Source: Sphingobacterium spiritivorum ATCC 33861 (lineage in GTDB: Bacteria; Bacteroidota; Bacteroidia; Sphingobacteriales; Sphingobacteriaceae). Taken from it: DNA of 64,000 bases. The notes beneath the pieces were generated by a model. The model saw only the letters and a program-made list of their open reading frames with translations. It made no database searches and was not told the DNA's origin. The stretch covers positions 1 through 64,000 of the forward strand of contig NZ_GL379771.1 in NCBI RefSeq assembly GCF_000143765.1, given 5' to 3'. How positions within the stretch are numbered: position 1 is the first letter of the stretch; every line of letters starts with the position of its first letter. The position numbers and the translations under genes were made by a program. Positions 8,809-17,680 of this stretch are shown here, one piece after another.

Positions 8809-10096
8809 ACCGGATTTGGAGTATATTCGTCGCTACCACAATGGAGAGCTATCTCCACGTGAAATGTACGAATTGGAACGACAGGCACAGGACGATCCCA
8901 TGCTTATGGATATTATTATGGGTATAGAGCTTAGTGATGAGGAGACTGTACGCAAGGATCTCTCTGACATTAAGTCACGAATTACAGAACGAATATCAGA
9001 TAGTAAAATAAAACAAATGCCTGTATGGAGAAAATGGGTTGTTGCAGCCTCTGTACTTCTTCTCTTGTCGGCAGGTGCTTTACTGATGATCAACCAACAA
9101 TCTGCAAATAAAGAAATTGCAAGTACAACCCTTTCTGAGCCTTCGACTCCGATTACGCAGGATTCAGGAGATGATGCAGAAGTAACGGATAAGACGTCAA
9201 AACAAGCTTCCCCTACTCCTTCTTCTACACAAACAGACCGTCTGGCTAATGTAGTTACAAAAAAGAATAAGCCAACAGAAGACATTGCAACACAAGCTGA
9301 GCAAGCAGATATCAGTGATGAAAAATCAACTCTGGCTGCCGTACAGCCAAAATCTCCTGGAGTCAGAGTACATATTTCGGAGTCTTTAGCCAAAGATTCT
9401 ACGTTAGTTCTGAGGGGATTATCAGACGACAAACTCGCTGTCATTTCTCCGAAAGAAGAATTATCAACAGCTCTTTCCGGAAAAGCCGCTGGCGTCCGTA
9501 TACGGGGAATGGCCAGCAATTCCATGGTGAATAATGTCATCAGCGGACAAGTTCTGGATAAATCGACAAACTTACCGTTGGAAGGTGCTATTTTAAAGAT
9601 AAAAAACACGGATCTGACAGCAGTAACTGACTCAGCCGGCCAATTTCAACTCTTGTCAAGTGGTTCAAATCCACAAGTAGAAGTACGGGCTATCGGATAT
9701 GAAACGCAGCAGGTTTCCTCTAATCAACTGGCCAATAATCAGGTTAAACTGAGTCCTGCATATGCAACACTGAATGAAGTGGTCGTAACCAACTATCCCG
9801 CCAGGAAGAAGTCTGTCAAACAACTAACAGGACCTGAAGGCGGATGGAAAGCTTTTGAAAAATACATCAAAAAAGAAATCAGACGAACCGGAACATCTGC
9901 TAAAGGAAAAGTAGAATTATCTTTCATAATCGACCCGAATGGAAAACCATCACATATTCAGGTGATATCGGGAATTGACAACGTAACAGATCAGCAGGCT
10001 GTCCGTATGCTGGAGAACGGGCCAAAGTGGAAGACTGGAGAAGATCAGCAGGAAAATAATATAACCTTCGTCAGCATAAATTTTAGCGGGGAATAA
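8795..10096 (+). CDS. Membrane anti-sigma-like protein with carboxypeptidase-like and TonB C-terminal domains
   Basis: A 433-residue chimeric protein. Residues 1-75 are a charged cytoplasmic segment (NGELSPREMYELERQAQDDP) like those of anti-sigma factors encoded beside ECF sigmas. One membrane helix lies at about 78-98, followed by a Thr/Ser/Gln-rich linker. Residues 226-238 read ALSGKAAGVRIRG, like the plug of SusC receptors. A carboxypeptidase-like regulatory domain covers about 248-325 and ends in LNEVVVTNY (326-334), which resembles the SusC TonB-box region. Residues about 345-433 form a TonB C-terminal domain. The likely role is to link an outer-membrane or periplasmic signal to the sigma factor upstream. 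The start is supported by the overlap with that gene. The long antisense ORF inside it is a shadow. Confidence 0.8.
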   Translation: MNRNRPDLEYIRRYHNGELSPREMYELERQAQDDPMLMDIIMGIELSDEETVRKDLSDIKSRITERISDSKIKQMPVWRKWVVAASVLLLLSAGALLMINQQSANKEIASTTLSEPSTPITQDSGDDAEVTDKTSKQASPTPSSTQTDRLANVVTKKNKPTEDIATQAEQADISDEKSTLAAVQPKSPGVRVHISESLAKDSTLVLRGLSDDKLAVISPKEELSTALSGKAAGVRIRGMASNSMVNNVISGQVLDKSTNLPLEGAILKIKNTDLTAVTDSAGQFQLLSSGSNPQVEVRAIGYETQQVSSNQLANNQVKLSPAYATLNEVVVTNYPARKKSVKQLTGPEGGWKAFEKYIKKEIRRTGTSAKGKVELSFIIDPNGKPSHIQVISGIDNVTDQQAVRMLENGPKWKTGEDQQENNITFVSINFSGE

Positions 10097-10124
10097 AACA
10101 AATACATCTTCAGGCAAACAGCCT

Positions 10125-11105
10125 CTACCTGCATCGTTCCCACGAAAAAGACAGACTTACGGCGCAATGGTCAGACAGTGGTAATCCTGACTTATCCGTA
10201 AACAGCCTGTTTTCAATCGCATAGCTTTCAGGAATAAAATGTAAATCGGCACTGTTACGAAACATGATCTTATCTATAGATTCTTTGTCCTTGCGGATAG
10301 CTAATATATCGCCTGCTGAATACATTGGATCAATATGCGGTACTATGCCTTTATTTTCCAGATACACCCAGGTATCTATCATTCTGGTTTCTTTTATAAA
10401 ATTACGAACATTATCCAGTTCGAAGCTGTAATGCGCGTTAAAGTCTCCCATTAACAATATAGCCCTATCTTTAGAATGCTCTTTTATAAAAGAGGCTAAC
10501 TGATCCATATTTTTACCCCGGGCAACTGCTGCATCCGGCGTATCCTGTGCGTTGGCATGGATGTTATAAAGATCTACAAATACATCTTTTGCCAACTGTA
10601 AACTGACTACACTAAACCCTTTGGGTGTAAGACAATCTGCTCCGGTACAATCTTTCCATCGGATACGCTGAATATCTGAAATTGGATATTTTGATAATGT
10701 ATTAAGCCCGTCACTAAAAGGTACTTTGCCCATTGTCTCCGTTCGGAAAGGATGTTCATTCCCATTACTGTACAGTTCCCTGTTGTAATTAAAATCTTCC
10801 TGGACATTGACCACATCATACCTGTTTATTTTCATTCCGATATTCGCAATACTGCTTGCACGCGGCGTGACAGCACTCGAGATTGGTTCCGGTAATCCGG
10901 CAATATTATAGGTCAGAACTGAAAAACTTCCGGTGTTTGAAGCCGGAAGTTCCAGTATTGATGCGGCAACAACCTTATCACTTCGATTGAAGTTTAGTGT
11001 TATGCGTGAGGTGCGAATCATGTTCCATCCTAGGAAAGAAAGCGATATCGGGATCAATAAGTAGATCCATCGTTTCTTTGGCAATTTGGGATATTGTAGG
11101 TACAT
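10125..11105 (-). CDS. Membrane-anchored endonuclease/exonuclease/phosphatase-family protein
   Basis: A 326-residue EEP-fold hydrolase. An N-terminal membrane anchor or uncleaved signal lies at about residues 12-30. The catalytic domain starts at FSVLTYNIAGLPEP. Active-site signatures are visible in order: VVNVQEDF with the metal-binding Glu, the DLYNIHANA stretch, LLMGDFNAHYS, and the C-terminal SDHCAVSL with the catalytic Asp-His pair. Relatives include sphingomyelinases, inositol-phosphate phosphatases and DNases. The export signal favours a phospholipase-like or phosphodiesterase role, but the substrate is not decidable from sequence. It is convergent with the anti-sigma gene (28 bases apart). 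Confidence 0.85.
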   Translation of the reverse strand: MYLQYPKLPKKRWIYLLIPISLSFLGWNMIRTSRITLNFNRSDKVVAASILELPASNTGSFSVLTYNIAGLPEPISSAVTPRASSIANIGMKINRYDVVNVQEDFNYNRELYSNGNEHPFRTETMGKVPFSDGLNTLSKYPISDIQRIRWKDCTGADCLTPKGFSVVSLQLAKDVFVDLYNIHANAQDTPDAAVARGKNMDQLASFIKEHSKDRAILLMGDFNAHYSFELDNVRNFIKETRMIDTWVYLENKGIVPHIDPMYSAGDILAIRKDKESIDKIMFRNSADLHFIPESYAIENRLFTDKSGLPLSDHCAVSLSFSWERCR

Positions 11106-11310
11106 AGGTCCTTAATTTTGTCTTGTTAAAATTAGACAAGCAGTATAACCTATACCCTAATTATTTATTAAACTTTTATTTCCAACACCTCTCAAAACAG
11201 CAAGTTAACAACTGAAAGACAACACTTTAATAACACTGCAATGATGATTAATTAAAGATAACCAAACAAACACATAACCGGGACTTAACAATTAAGCCAC
11301 ATCAGTTTGT

Positions 11311-11326
11311 TAGTATTGAGATACTA
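11311..11326. promoter_or_regulatory. Short inverted repeat upstream of glycosyltransferase operon
   Basis: TAGTAT and ATACTA form a perfect 6-bp inverted repeat with a 4-base spacer, 15 bases before the operon's ATG. A TTTG at 11306-11309 could be a -33 element, but no good -7 box sits at the right distance. It may be an operator or part of the leader; the evidence is weak. Confidence 0.25.
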
Positions 11327-11341
11327 CTAAAAGTATAAAAT

Positions 11342-12520
11342 ATGATTAAAGTGGCTTTCTTTGCCGAGATGATGATTGAAGACTTTGACGGAGCTTCTCG
11401 CACTATGTTTCAACTGATCAACAGGATCGATTCTACCAAATTTGAGTTTCTTTTTATCTACGGAAATGGTCCCGAACAGATCGACGATCACCTGTCTCTC
11501 CGTATCCCCTATTTCCATATCCCATTCAACAGAAACTATACAATGGCTGTCCCTGCCATTGCAAAAAAGATGCTGAAACAACAGCTAAAGGAATTCGATC
11601 CGGATGTTATCCATATTGCCACTCCTTCTATGTTAGGCAACTTTGCCCTCAAATATGCTGAAAAAAATAATATCCCAACACTGACCATTTACCATACTCA
11701 TTTTATCAGCTATATAGATTATTACCTCAAGAATACCCCTTTCCTGATCAAGCCAACTAAAAAAGAGTTTATCAAACAGACGGTAAGGTTTTATAACAAA
11801 TGTACAAAAGTCTATGTGCCCTCTGTATCGATATCCAAAGAACTGAAGCACCTGGGAATACAGCCGGATAAATTAACACTTTGGCAGCGGGGAATTGATA
11901 CGAAACTTTTTTCGCCTGAGAAAAAAGATAACAACTATCTGCGAAAGGTAACAAAAAACAAAAAACAGAACATCTTATTTGCCAGCCGGCTGGAATGGGA
12001 AAAGAATCTTGTGACCCTAATCGACATCTACCATAAGTGTAAAGAAAGGGGTATAGAATGTAACTTTATTATAGCCGGGGACGGCACTGCAAAATCGGCA
12101 TGCATGGAACAAATGCCGGATGCCTTTTTCTTAGGTAAACTATCCCATAAAGAGCTGGCTATATGTTATGCCTCTTCAACTTTGTTTCTGTTCCCTTCCA
12201 TCACTGAAACATACGGGAATGTAGTTATAGAAGCGATGGCTTCAGGATTACCTTGCATTATTTCAAATGATGGAGGAAGTGCGGACTTTATTATTGACGG
12301 GGAGAACGGTTTCAAATGTAATGCTGAGCAGGCAAATGATTACGTTGATAAAATAGAGCTTATGTTATCAGACAAAAACTTACGTAAAAAATTTAAAAAA
12401 GCAGGATTAAAATACAGCAAACAGCATAATTGGCAGCATCTTTCTGAGATTTACTTCAGAGACATCAGTGATTTTGCAGATATGACTATATCCTCTCAGA
12501 CGGCTTACCAGTTTGCATAA
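11342..12520 (+). CDS. Glycosyltransferase family 4 (GT-B fold)
   Basis: A 392-residue retaining glycosyltransferase that moves a sugar from a nucleotide-sugar donor. The N-terminal acceptor domain starts at MIKVAFFAEMM; a loop DFDGASRTMFQLI follows the first strand. The C-terminal GT1/GT4 domain carries ILFASRLEWEKN and the donor-binding E-x7-E motif with Glu289 and Glu297 (TETYGNVVIEAMASGLP). The arrangement resembles the diglucosyldiacylglycerol/mannosyltransferase group, so a lipid-linked acceptor is plausible. It is the first gene of a tight operon: its stop overlaps the next start. Confidence 0.9.
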   Translation: MIKVAFFAEMMIEDFDGASRTMFQLINRIDSTKFEFLFIYGNGPEQIDDHLSLRIPYFHIPFNRNYTMAVPAIAKKMLKQQLKEFDPDVIHIATPSMLGNFALKYAEKNNIPTLTIYHTHFISYIDYYLKNTPFLIKPTKKEFIKQTVRFYNKCTKVYVPSVSISKELKHLGIQPDKLTLWQRGIDTKLFSPEKKDNNYLRKVTKNKKQNILFASRLEWEKNLVTLIDIYHKCKERGIECNFIIAGDGTAKSACMEQMPDAFFLGKLSHKELAICYASSTLFLFPSITETYGNVVIEAMASGLPCIISNDGGSADFIIDGENGFKCNAEQANDYVDKIELMLSDKNLRKKFKKAGLKYSKQHNWQHLSEIYFRDISDFADMTISSQTAYQFA

Positions 12521-13521
12521 TGACGGCAAAAGTCCTTAAAATCTTCGGAATTATAATCGTTGTCGGCTGTCTGGTTCTTTTTTTAGTGCAGACAGATTTT
12601 AAAATGCTCGGAGATACACTAGACCAGGTAGGTTACCGGTTTATTATCTTGATTTTGATAACTGCAATAGCTTATATCCTGGCAACTGCGGGCTGGTATT
12701 ATTGCATGGCGCCAACCGGTCAACGGATTTCACTGTACCGACTCTTCTTTGTAAGGCAGGTTGGTGAAACAATCGGACTTTTTAATCCTACTAATGTTAT
12801 AGGAGGAGATCTTTTTAAGGTACATATGCTTCGAAGTGAAAACCTTTCCAAAGAAGAGGTCACACATTCTGTTTTTTTATCCCGTGTCATGGCCATTCTG
12901 TCACAGCTACTTCTTTTGGCGGCCGTACTCTGCTGGTATAGTCTGCAGCTCATGCAAAGGAAGGAACCAACTATAATCTACACAGGAGGTTTCCTGATAG
13001 CAACACTTATTCTGGGAGCGATTGTATGCTCCATGTTATACATTACCAAAAAAAGATCCTCTCCAATGCGGACTGCAGAACCTGTCATAAAATTGAATTT
13101 CTGGTTGAAGATTAAGTACCGTATTACCCATATACTACGCCAGACTTCTGTATTTTATCAACATTATCCTTCCTACTTCTGGTATTCCTTTTTCTTTTTT
13201 ACGCTGCACTGGTTCGTCGGTTCACTGGAGTTCTACGTCATCCTTAGATTATTAGAGGCAAATGCATCTCCTATGGATGGATTGTTTATAGATATGGGTG
13301 TTATTATTGTAAAAAGTCTGGGTGCTTTTATTCCCGGACAGATCGGCATAGAAGAATTGGGTAACAAAATTATGTTATCGGGTATAGGGCTTACCGGTAC
13401 AGCTATATGGATAAGTGCCAGTGTTCTTCGCCGCGCAAGACAACTGGTATGGACGTTTATTTCGCTGATCTGCTATTTTCTCTTTTATAAATTCAATGGA
13501 AGTCTTATTCGTCAGTCATAA
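12520..13521 (+). CDS. Flippase-like/lysylphosphatidylglycerol synthase-type membrane protein
   Basis: A 333-residue multi-pass membrane protein with about eight hydrophobic segments, of the LPG-synthase transmembrane (UPF0104/AglD-like) family. It shows the family landmarks FNPTNVIGGDLFKVHMLR near residue 88 and SLGAFIPGQIGIEELGNKIML near residue 267. No cytoplasmic aminoacyl-transferase domain is present, so it is not a full MprF. Sitting between two GT4 glycosyltransferases, with a 1-base overlap upstream and a 26-base overlap downstream, it probably helps export or modify a glycolipid made by them. That role is inferred. Confidence 0.8.
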   Translation: MTAKVLKIFGIIIVVGCLVLFLVQTDFKMLGDTLDQVGYRFIILILITAIAYILATAGWYYCMAPTGQRISLYRLFFVRQVGETIGLFNPTNVIGGDLFKVHMLRSENLSKEEVTHSVFLSRVMAILSQLLLLAAVLCWYSLQLMQRKEPTIIYTGGFLIATLILGAIVCSMLYITKKRSSPMRTAEPVIKLNFWLKIKYRITHILRQTSVFYQHYPSYFWYSFFFFTLHWFVGSLEFYVILRLLEANASPMDGLFIDMGVIIVKSLGAFIPGQIGIEELGNKIMLSGIGLTGTAIWISASVLRRARQLVWTFISLICYFLFYKFNGSLIRQS

Positions 13522-14647
13522 ATACCCGCCAGGTACCGGGGGTATGCAAAAACAGAGTTACGAACTGATCACAGGAATGTACAGACATTGTACCGTTCAC
13601 CAGATTGTTTATGAAGGAGAGGAACATATTCTTTATTTCTTTCTAAGACTTCAGCGAAGAATCTTACAGAAATGCAGGGAATACCCGTCTATTTCTGTTA
13701 TACATTTTAATGATGGATTGCTAGCCGCCTTCTGCCTGTTGCACCGCAAATATCCGCATCTGAAAAAATCCCTGACCTTACACGGATTAGACGTAGTCTT
13801 TCCAAATAAGCTCTTTCAAAAAAAGATATTACCCAAATTTAACCGTTACCATCAATTTATAGCCGTCAGCCAGGCCACTGCCACAGCTGCAATAAACAGA
13901 GGACTCGATGCGAAAAAGATGCTTGTGATTGCTAACGGGGTAGATGACCGGCCTCCTTTAGCTCCTCTACAAACGGTAGAATCCGGCACAAAAAATATCC
14001 CGACATACATAATAGCATTAGGTCGTCCGGTCAAAAGAAAAGGCTTTTCCTGGTTTATCAAAGAGGTACTTCCTCATCTGCATCAATCCATTGAACTCAT
14101 CATCGTTGGTCCGTTTCAAAAAAAGAAACCATTTTTAGAAAGTCTACTGGCTGTATTCCCAAAAAATCTGCGTGAACAGATTTTATTATTTCTGGGGTAT
14201 CCTTCTGATGAAAGTGCCATCCGTAAACTTTATTTGGAAGGTAACAGTACCAGGAGATTCAGGCATCTGGGTAAACTCCCGGCAGTAGAATTACAGCAGT
14301 ACCTTAACAGGTCTCTGGCTTTTGTCATGCCAAATATTCCGATAGCAGGAGATATGGAAGGCTTCGGACTGGTCTGTCTCGAAGCCTGTCAGGCCGGTAC
14401 TCTGGTACTCGCAGCAGATATTGATGGTATACCTCAGGCGATACAGCATCAGAAAAATGGTTTGTTATTATCTCCGCAGGATGCTGATGCGTGGATTCAA
14501 CTGATCAACTCCCTTCATCATAATCCAAAAAAGCGAGATCAGATGATCCCGCTTTTTCAGACTTTTACATCCCAAAATTATGGATGGGATATTATGGTAC
14601 AACATTATTTTCAAGCCTTCAAATCTCTGGATTCAACAGGTAGTTGA
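13496..14647 (+). CDS. Glycosyltransferase family 4 (GT-B fold)
   Basis: A 383-residue GT4-type enzyme, last gene of the three-gene operon. It opens with MEVLFVSHKYPPGTGGMQKQ, the typical first strand and glycine loop. The donor domain holds IIALGRPVKRKGFSWFI and the acidic EGFGLVCLEACQAGTLVLAADIDGIPQ stretch, equivalent to the E-x7-E motif. The start codon lies inside the flippase gene (26-base overlap), which indicates translational coupling. Acceptor and sugar are unknown. Confidence 0.87.
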   Translation: MEVLFVSHKYPPGTGGMQKQSYELITGMYRHCTVHQIVYEGEEHILYFFLRLQRRILQKCREYPSISVIHFNDGLLAAFCLLHRKYPHLKKSLTLHGLDVVFPNKLFQKKILPKFNRYHQFIAVSQATATAAINRGLDAKKMLVIANGVDDRPPLAPLQTVESGTKNIPTYIIALGRPVKRKGFSWFIKEVLPHLHQSIELIIVGPFQKKKPFLESLLAVFPKNLREQILLFLGYPSDESAIRKLYLEGNSTRRFRHLGKLPAVELQQYLNRSLAFVMPNIPIAGDMEGFGLVCLEACQAGTLVLAADIDGIPQAIQHQKNGLLLSPQDADAWIQLINSLHHNPKKRDQMIPLFQTFTSQNYGWDIMVQHYFQAFKSLDSTGS

Positions 14648-14691
14648 TCTTATCTCAGGATCTGAATTCCCACTGAAGTACTATCACCTGT

Positions 14692-15573
14692 TTATTGCTG
14701 TATAGTATTCAGGCGGATCGGAAGCGAATAGGCAACCCGTACCGGACGGCCATTCTGTATTCCGGGACTCCACTTTCTGGCTTTTTTCAGTAATGTAACT
14801 GCAGCATCTCCGGTTCCGAAATTCAGATCGCGTCCGACTTTAATATCCGTAAGACTACCATCTTTCTCAATCACAAAGGAGACCATCACTACACCATTGA
14901 CACCCTGTTCAAGTGCTGCAGAAGGATACTGATAATTGTCTCCGACCCATTTCATAAAAGCTTTGATGCCCCCTATTGGTTCAGGTTGAATTTCCAAAGC
15001 CACCATATCATGTATTTTATCGTCTCCCCCGCTCAGTGTACCTGTACCCTTTCCGGTAATTTCACCATCTTTTTTCTTATCCCCGAACTCTCCTCTTGCG
15101 ATGGCCGATCCGCCGGGCATTGCTTTCAACGTAAGACGTGCAGGTGATTTTTTGTCATCTTTAAAATCATCCTGAGTGGCGACATCATCTTTTGCCTTTC
15201 TGGCGTCCACAACAGTGGGTTCCGGAAAGCGGATCAGATCTAATGCCGGAGGATCCTGTGCGATCTGTTTAGGCTGATTTTCGGCCGGAAGCGGATCTTC
15301 AATCTTTTCCTCCGGAATCTTTTCAACCAAATCATCAAGCGTCACGGGAGTCACCTCCATCACAGGAGCAACATATTGCTCTCCGGGCATGTGATCATAA
15401 GCAAATTTGCCCATGCTACATAACAACACGAAGGTAGTCACGATTGCGAGGCCATAATTGGTCGCTCTGGGAGACAATTGACGAAGCTCATAAGCTCCAT
15501 AGGATTGATTTCGACCTTGAAAGATAACTTCCAGCCATTCCTTTTTGTAAATATTTAATTTCGATCCTAACAT
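14692..15573 (-). CDS. tonB: TonB energy transducer
   Basis: A 293-residue inner-membrane protein that transmits the ExbBD-generated proton-motive force to outer-membrane receptors. I start it at the ATG at 15573 (MLGSKLNIYKKEWLEVIF). An in-frame ATG at 15615 would add 14 residues not typical of the family. The cytoplasmic N-terminus contains FQGRNQSYGAYELRQ, a hallmark of Bacteroidota TonB, followed by a membrane helix (about residues 40-60) and a Pro/Glu/Asp-rich periplasmic spacer. The C-terminal TonB domain runs from about residue 200 and ends RVAYSLPIRLN. ExbB and ExbD are not nearby. The divergent neighbour carries a closely related C-terminal domain. Confidence 0.9.
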   Translation of the reverse strand: MLGSKLNIYKKEWLEVIFQGRNQSYGAYELRQLSPRATNYGLAIVTTFVLLCSMGKFAYDHMPGEQYVAPVMEVTPVTLDDLVEKIPEEKIEDPLPAENQPKQIAQDPPALDLIRFPEPTVVDARKAKDDVATQDDFKDDKKSPARLTLKAMPGGSAIARGEFGDKKKDGEITGKGTGTLSGGDDKIHDMVALEIQPEPIGGIKAFMKWVGDNYQYPSAALEQGVNGVVMVSFVIEKDGSLTDIKVGRDLNFGTGDAAVTLLKKARKWSPGIQNGRPVRVAYSLPIRLNTIQQ

Positions 15574-15755
15574 AACACAACATTTAAAGTAAAACCATTT
15601 TATACGTTGATGCAATACGTTAAATCATTCCATAAAAACTTATCAATCTTTAGAAAAATAATTGCCACATTAAAAAAACGTTAATTCCTACAGCAATCTT
15701 TAAATAGATCATTATAATTATTAACTTTAAAAACCATATCAAATACAGAAACTTT

Positions 15756-16712
15756 ATGAAATTATTACTTGTTCTATTTTTCGTGTGTTGTTATTCTGCC
15801 AGTAACGCACAACAGAATTTAGTTAATTACTTTAAGAAAGATAACGGACCTGCAAAAAAAGAAAATGCGTATTACTACAGGGTATTGAACATCCCCGAGA
15901 GCAAATTGGACACTATTTTCATAAAAGAGTTCTATGTCAACGGGAATAAACCAAAATTGACTGCTAAAACAAAAAAGATCCAGAACCCGACTACATATTA
16001 TGGAAATGTGTATCGCTACTATGAAAACGGGAACCTGGCCTCAAAAGAGTTTTACAGTACAGATGGTATAGCAATCGATTCAGCATTCTATTATTATCCG
16101 GAAGGTCAACTCAGAGATGTATGGTATTATAAGTCCGTCTATGAAAATGATAAGACAAAAGTAAAAGACTCTCTTTACATCAAACACTTTGACACGACAG
16201 GCAAGTTAGTATTAAAAGATGGTAATGGAACTGCAACATCCTATTGGGATAAAGATACAGAGTCAGGAGAATATGTAAATCATAAGAAAAACGGTCTGTG
16301 GAAAGGCACATTCAATGATAAAAAATACCGCTTTGAAGAACAGTACAATGCCGGTAAACTGGTAAAAGGAACAACTTATGATTCGTTAAATAATGAGACG
16401 CTTTATACACAACAGGAAATAGCTCCTGAATATCCCGGTGGTATCAGAAGTCTGATGCAAAAAGTCGCCAACACCTTTAAATATTCCCGTGAAATGATGG
16501 AAAATAACATTAACGGAACCGTGATTATATCTTTTGTAGTGAAAAAAGATGGTAAGGTTGACAATATCGAAATAGAGAAAGACTTAGGATATGGATCAGG
16601 AGAAGCCGGTGTGAGAGTAGTAGAAAATCTCAGAAAATGGTCGCCGGGAATTCAAAGAGGAATTCCGGTCAATGTCAGATACCGTCTCCCTATCCGGTTA
16701 AATTTACAATAA
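15756..16712 (+). CDS. Secreted YwqK/MORN-like protein with TonB C-terminal domain
   Basis: A 318-residue exported protein. The signal peptide ends near residue 18 (SNAQ). Residues about 60-200 have YYENGNLASKEFYSTDG and YYPEGQLRDVWYY units, like the YwqK/MORN antitoxin-type repeat. Residues about 228-318 form a TonB C-terminal domain closely matching that of the divergent tonB: both have a WSPGIQ motif and end in LPIRLN. There is no cytoplasmic or membrane anchor, so it cannot itself transduce energy like TonB. It may bind receptors or the wall in the periplasm. Function unknown. Confidence 0.75.
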   Translation: MKLLLVLFFVCCYSASNAQQNLVNYFKKDNGPAKKENAYYYRVLNIPESKLDTIFIKEFYVNGNKPKLTAKTKKIQNPTTYYGNVYRYYENGNLASKEFYSTDGIAIDSAFYYYPEGQLRDVWYYKSVYENDKTKVKDSLYIKHFDTTGKLVLKDGNGTATSYWDKDTESGEYVNHKKNGLWKGTFNDKKYRFEEQYNAGKLVKGTTYDSLNNETLYTQQEIAPEYPGGIRSLMQKVANTFKYSREMMENNINGTVIISFVVKKDGKVDNIEIEKDLGYGSGEAGVRVVENLRKWSPGIQRGIPVNVRYRLPIRLNLQ

Positions 16713-16755
16713 GAAGAACAATTAAAATACTATTTTAGCCCTATACATTACATTT

Positions 16756-17622
16756 ATGCTAAAGAAATCAATAAAATTTACTTTAATCATAGTTGCAGCA
16801 TCTCTTATTTTCGGGTGCCAGCAAAAACAAAAAACAACGGATAACACAACAACAGACAGCTCTGCAAAAGACAGTATAGTTACAACTACTAATGAAGATG
16901 TAATTGCCTTTGGTTTTTTAGACTCCTTAGGTAAGCATATTCTTACATTGGAACAGGATTCTCTTCCTCATCCGGAGCAATACGATCTTGTACTTAATGA
17001 TCAGGGAAAAGGATTTCCGGTTCAATATAAGGGATTTCAGAAATCTACTGATGGTGACAACGGAAGACAGACAGCCGATAATTTTGATAAAAGTGCAGGT
17101 TTTCTTTATCAACTAAAAGAAAACAAATTAACATCTTCTGCTACCGCAGTTATACTGACAGACAAGGCTTTTCTTTCTTCCAGAAAAGTACTGATCCCCC
17201 ATGCCGCAAAAGATGCAGGTACAATGCCTGCTGCTGTTCAGAAATTAGTAGCTGAGAAGAATCGTAAGGTTAAAAACTTCAAAAATATTGCTCAGATTGA
17301 CGAAAAAACATTAATCAGTATTGTCGAATTTGAAGTGAAAAATGATTCGGCTCTGGCGGTATTGGTATATTCAACCCCTGGAAAGACAATCACTCAGGAA
17401 TATAAAGCTAAATACGATGATATGAGTACCTGGCGTGTAGATGATGGAGGAGACTTCAATATGGATTACATCGACATCCTGTATGCATTCGTTTATAAGG
17501 ATAATATAGAACTCGTCTTTTCGGATATGGGAGCAGAGGGCTATAATGTAACCTATCTGAAAGAAAATACTGGTGCATTTGTTATGGCCAAAGAATCCTA
17601 CGGCTACTCAGCCCCCTTCTAA
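16756..17622 (+). CDS. Putative lipoprotein of unknown function
   Basis: A 288-residue protein with a lipoprotein signal peptide: a hydrophobic stretch and the lipobox LIFGC at about residues 17-21. A Lys/Thr/Ser-rich tether follows. The rest is a globular domain rich in Asp and Lys with no motif I recognise. It lies 43 bases after the TonB-C/YwqK gene on the same strand and may be co-transcribed with it. A hairpin shared with the tsaD end follows. Confidence 0.65.
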   Translation: MLKKSIKFTLIIVAASLIFGCQQKQKTTDNTTTDSSAKDSIVTTTNEDVIAFGFLDSLGKHILTLEQDSLPHPEQYDLVLNDQGKGFPVQYKGFQKSTDGDNGRQTADNFDKSAGFLYQLKENKLTSSATAVILTDKAFLSSRKVLIPHAAKDAGTMPAAVQKLVAEKNRKVKNFKNIAQIDEKTLISIVEFEVKNDSALAVLVYSTPGKTITQEYKAKYDDMSTWRVDDGGDFNMDYIDILYAFVYKDNIELVFSDMGAEGYNVTYLKENTGAFVMAKESYGYSAPF

Positions 17623-17627
17623 AATAA

Positions 17628-17680
17628 GTCAGGAAATAGCGCCTACAGATGCAAACGCGCTAATGGCGCTACTTCCTGAC
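17628..17680 (-). terminator. Hairpin terminator overlapping the tsaD 3' end
   Basis: Arms 17628-17643 and 17665-17680 pair over 16 bp with one mismatch, around a 21-base loop. One arm lies inside the last tsaD codons. On the minus strand the stem is followed by a T-rich stretch, so it most likely ends tsaD transcription. It may also slow transcription arriving from the lipoprotein gene. Confidence 0.6.

Noticed and set aside
8833..9609. 258-codon minus-strand ORF inside the anti-sigma gene
   Set aside because: It lies wholly antisense to a gene with recognisable domains, has no domain of its own and reads as low-complexity Ser/Ala-rich sequence from codon bias of the real gene.
15574..15615. 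Longer tonB N-terminus from ATG 15615
   Set aside because: The 14 extra residues do not match the TonB family start; MLGSKLNIYKKEWLEVIF from 15573 does.
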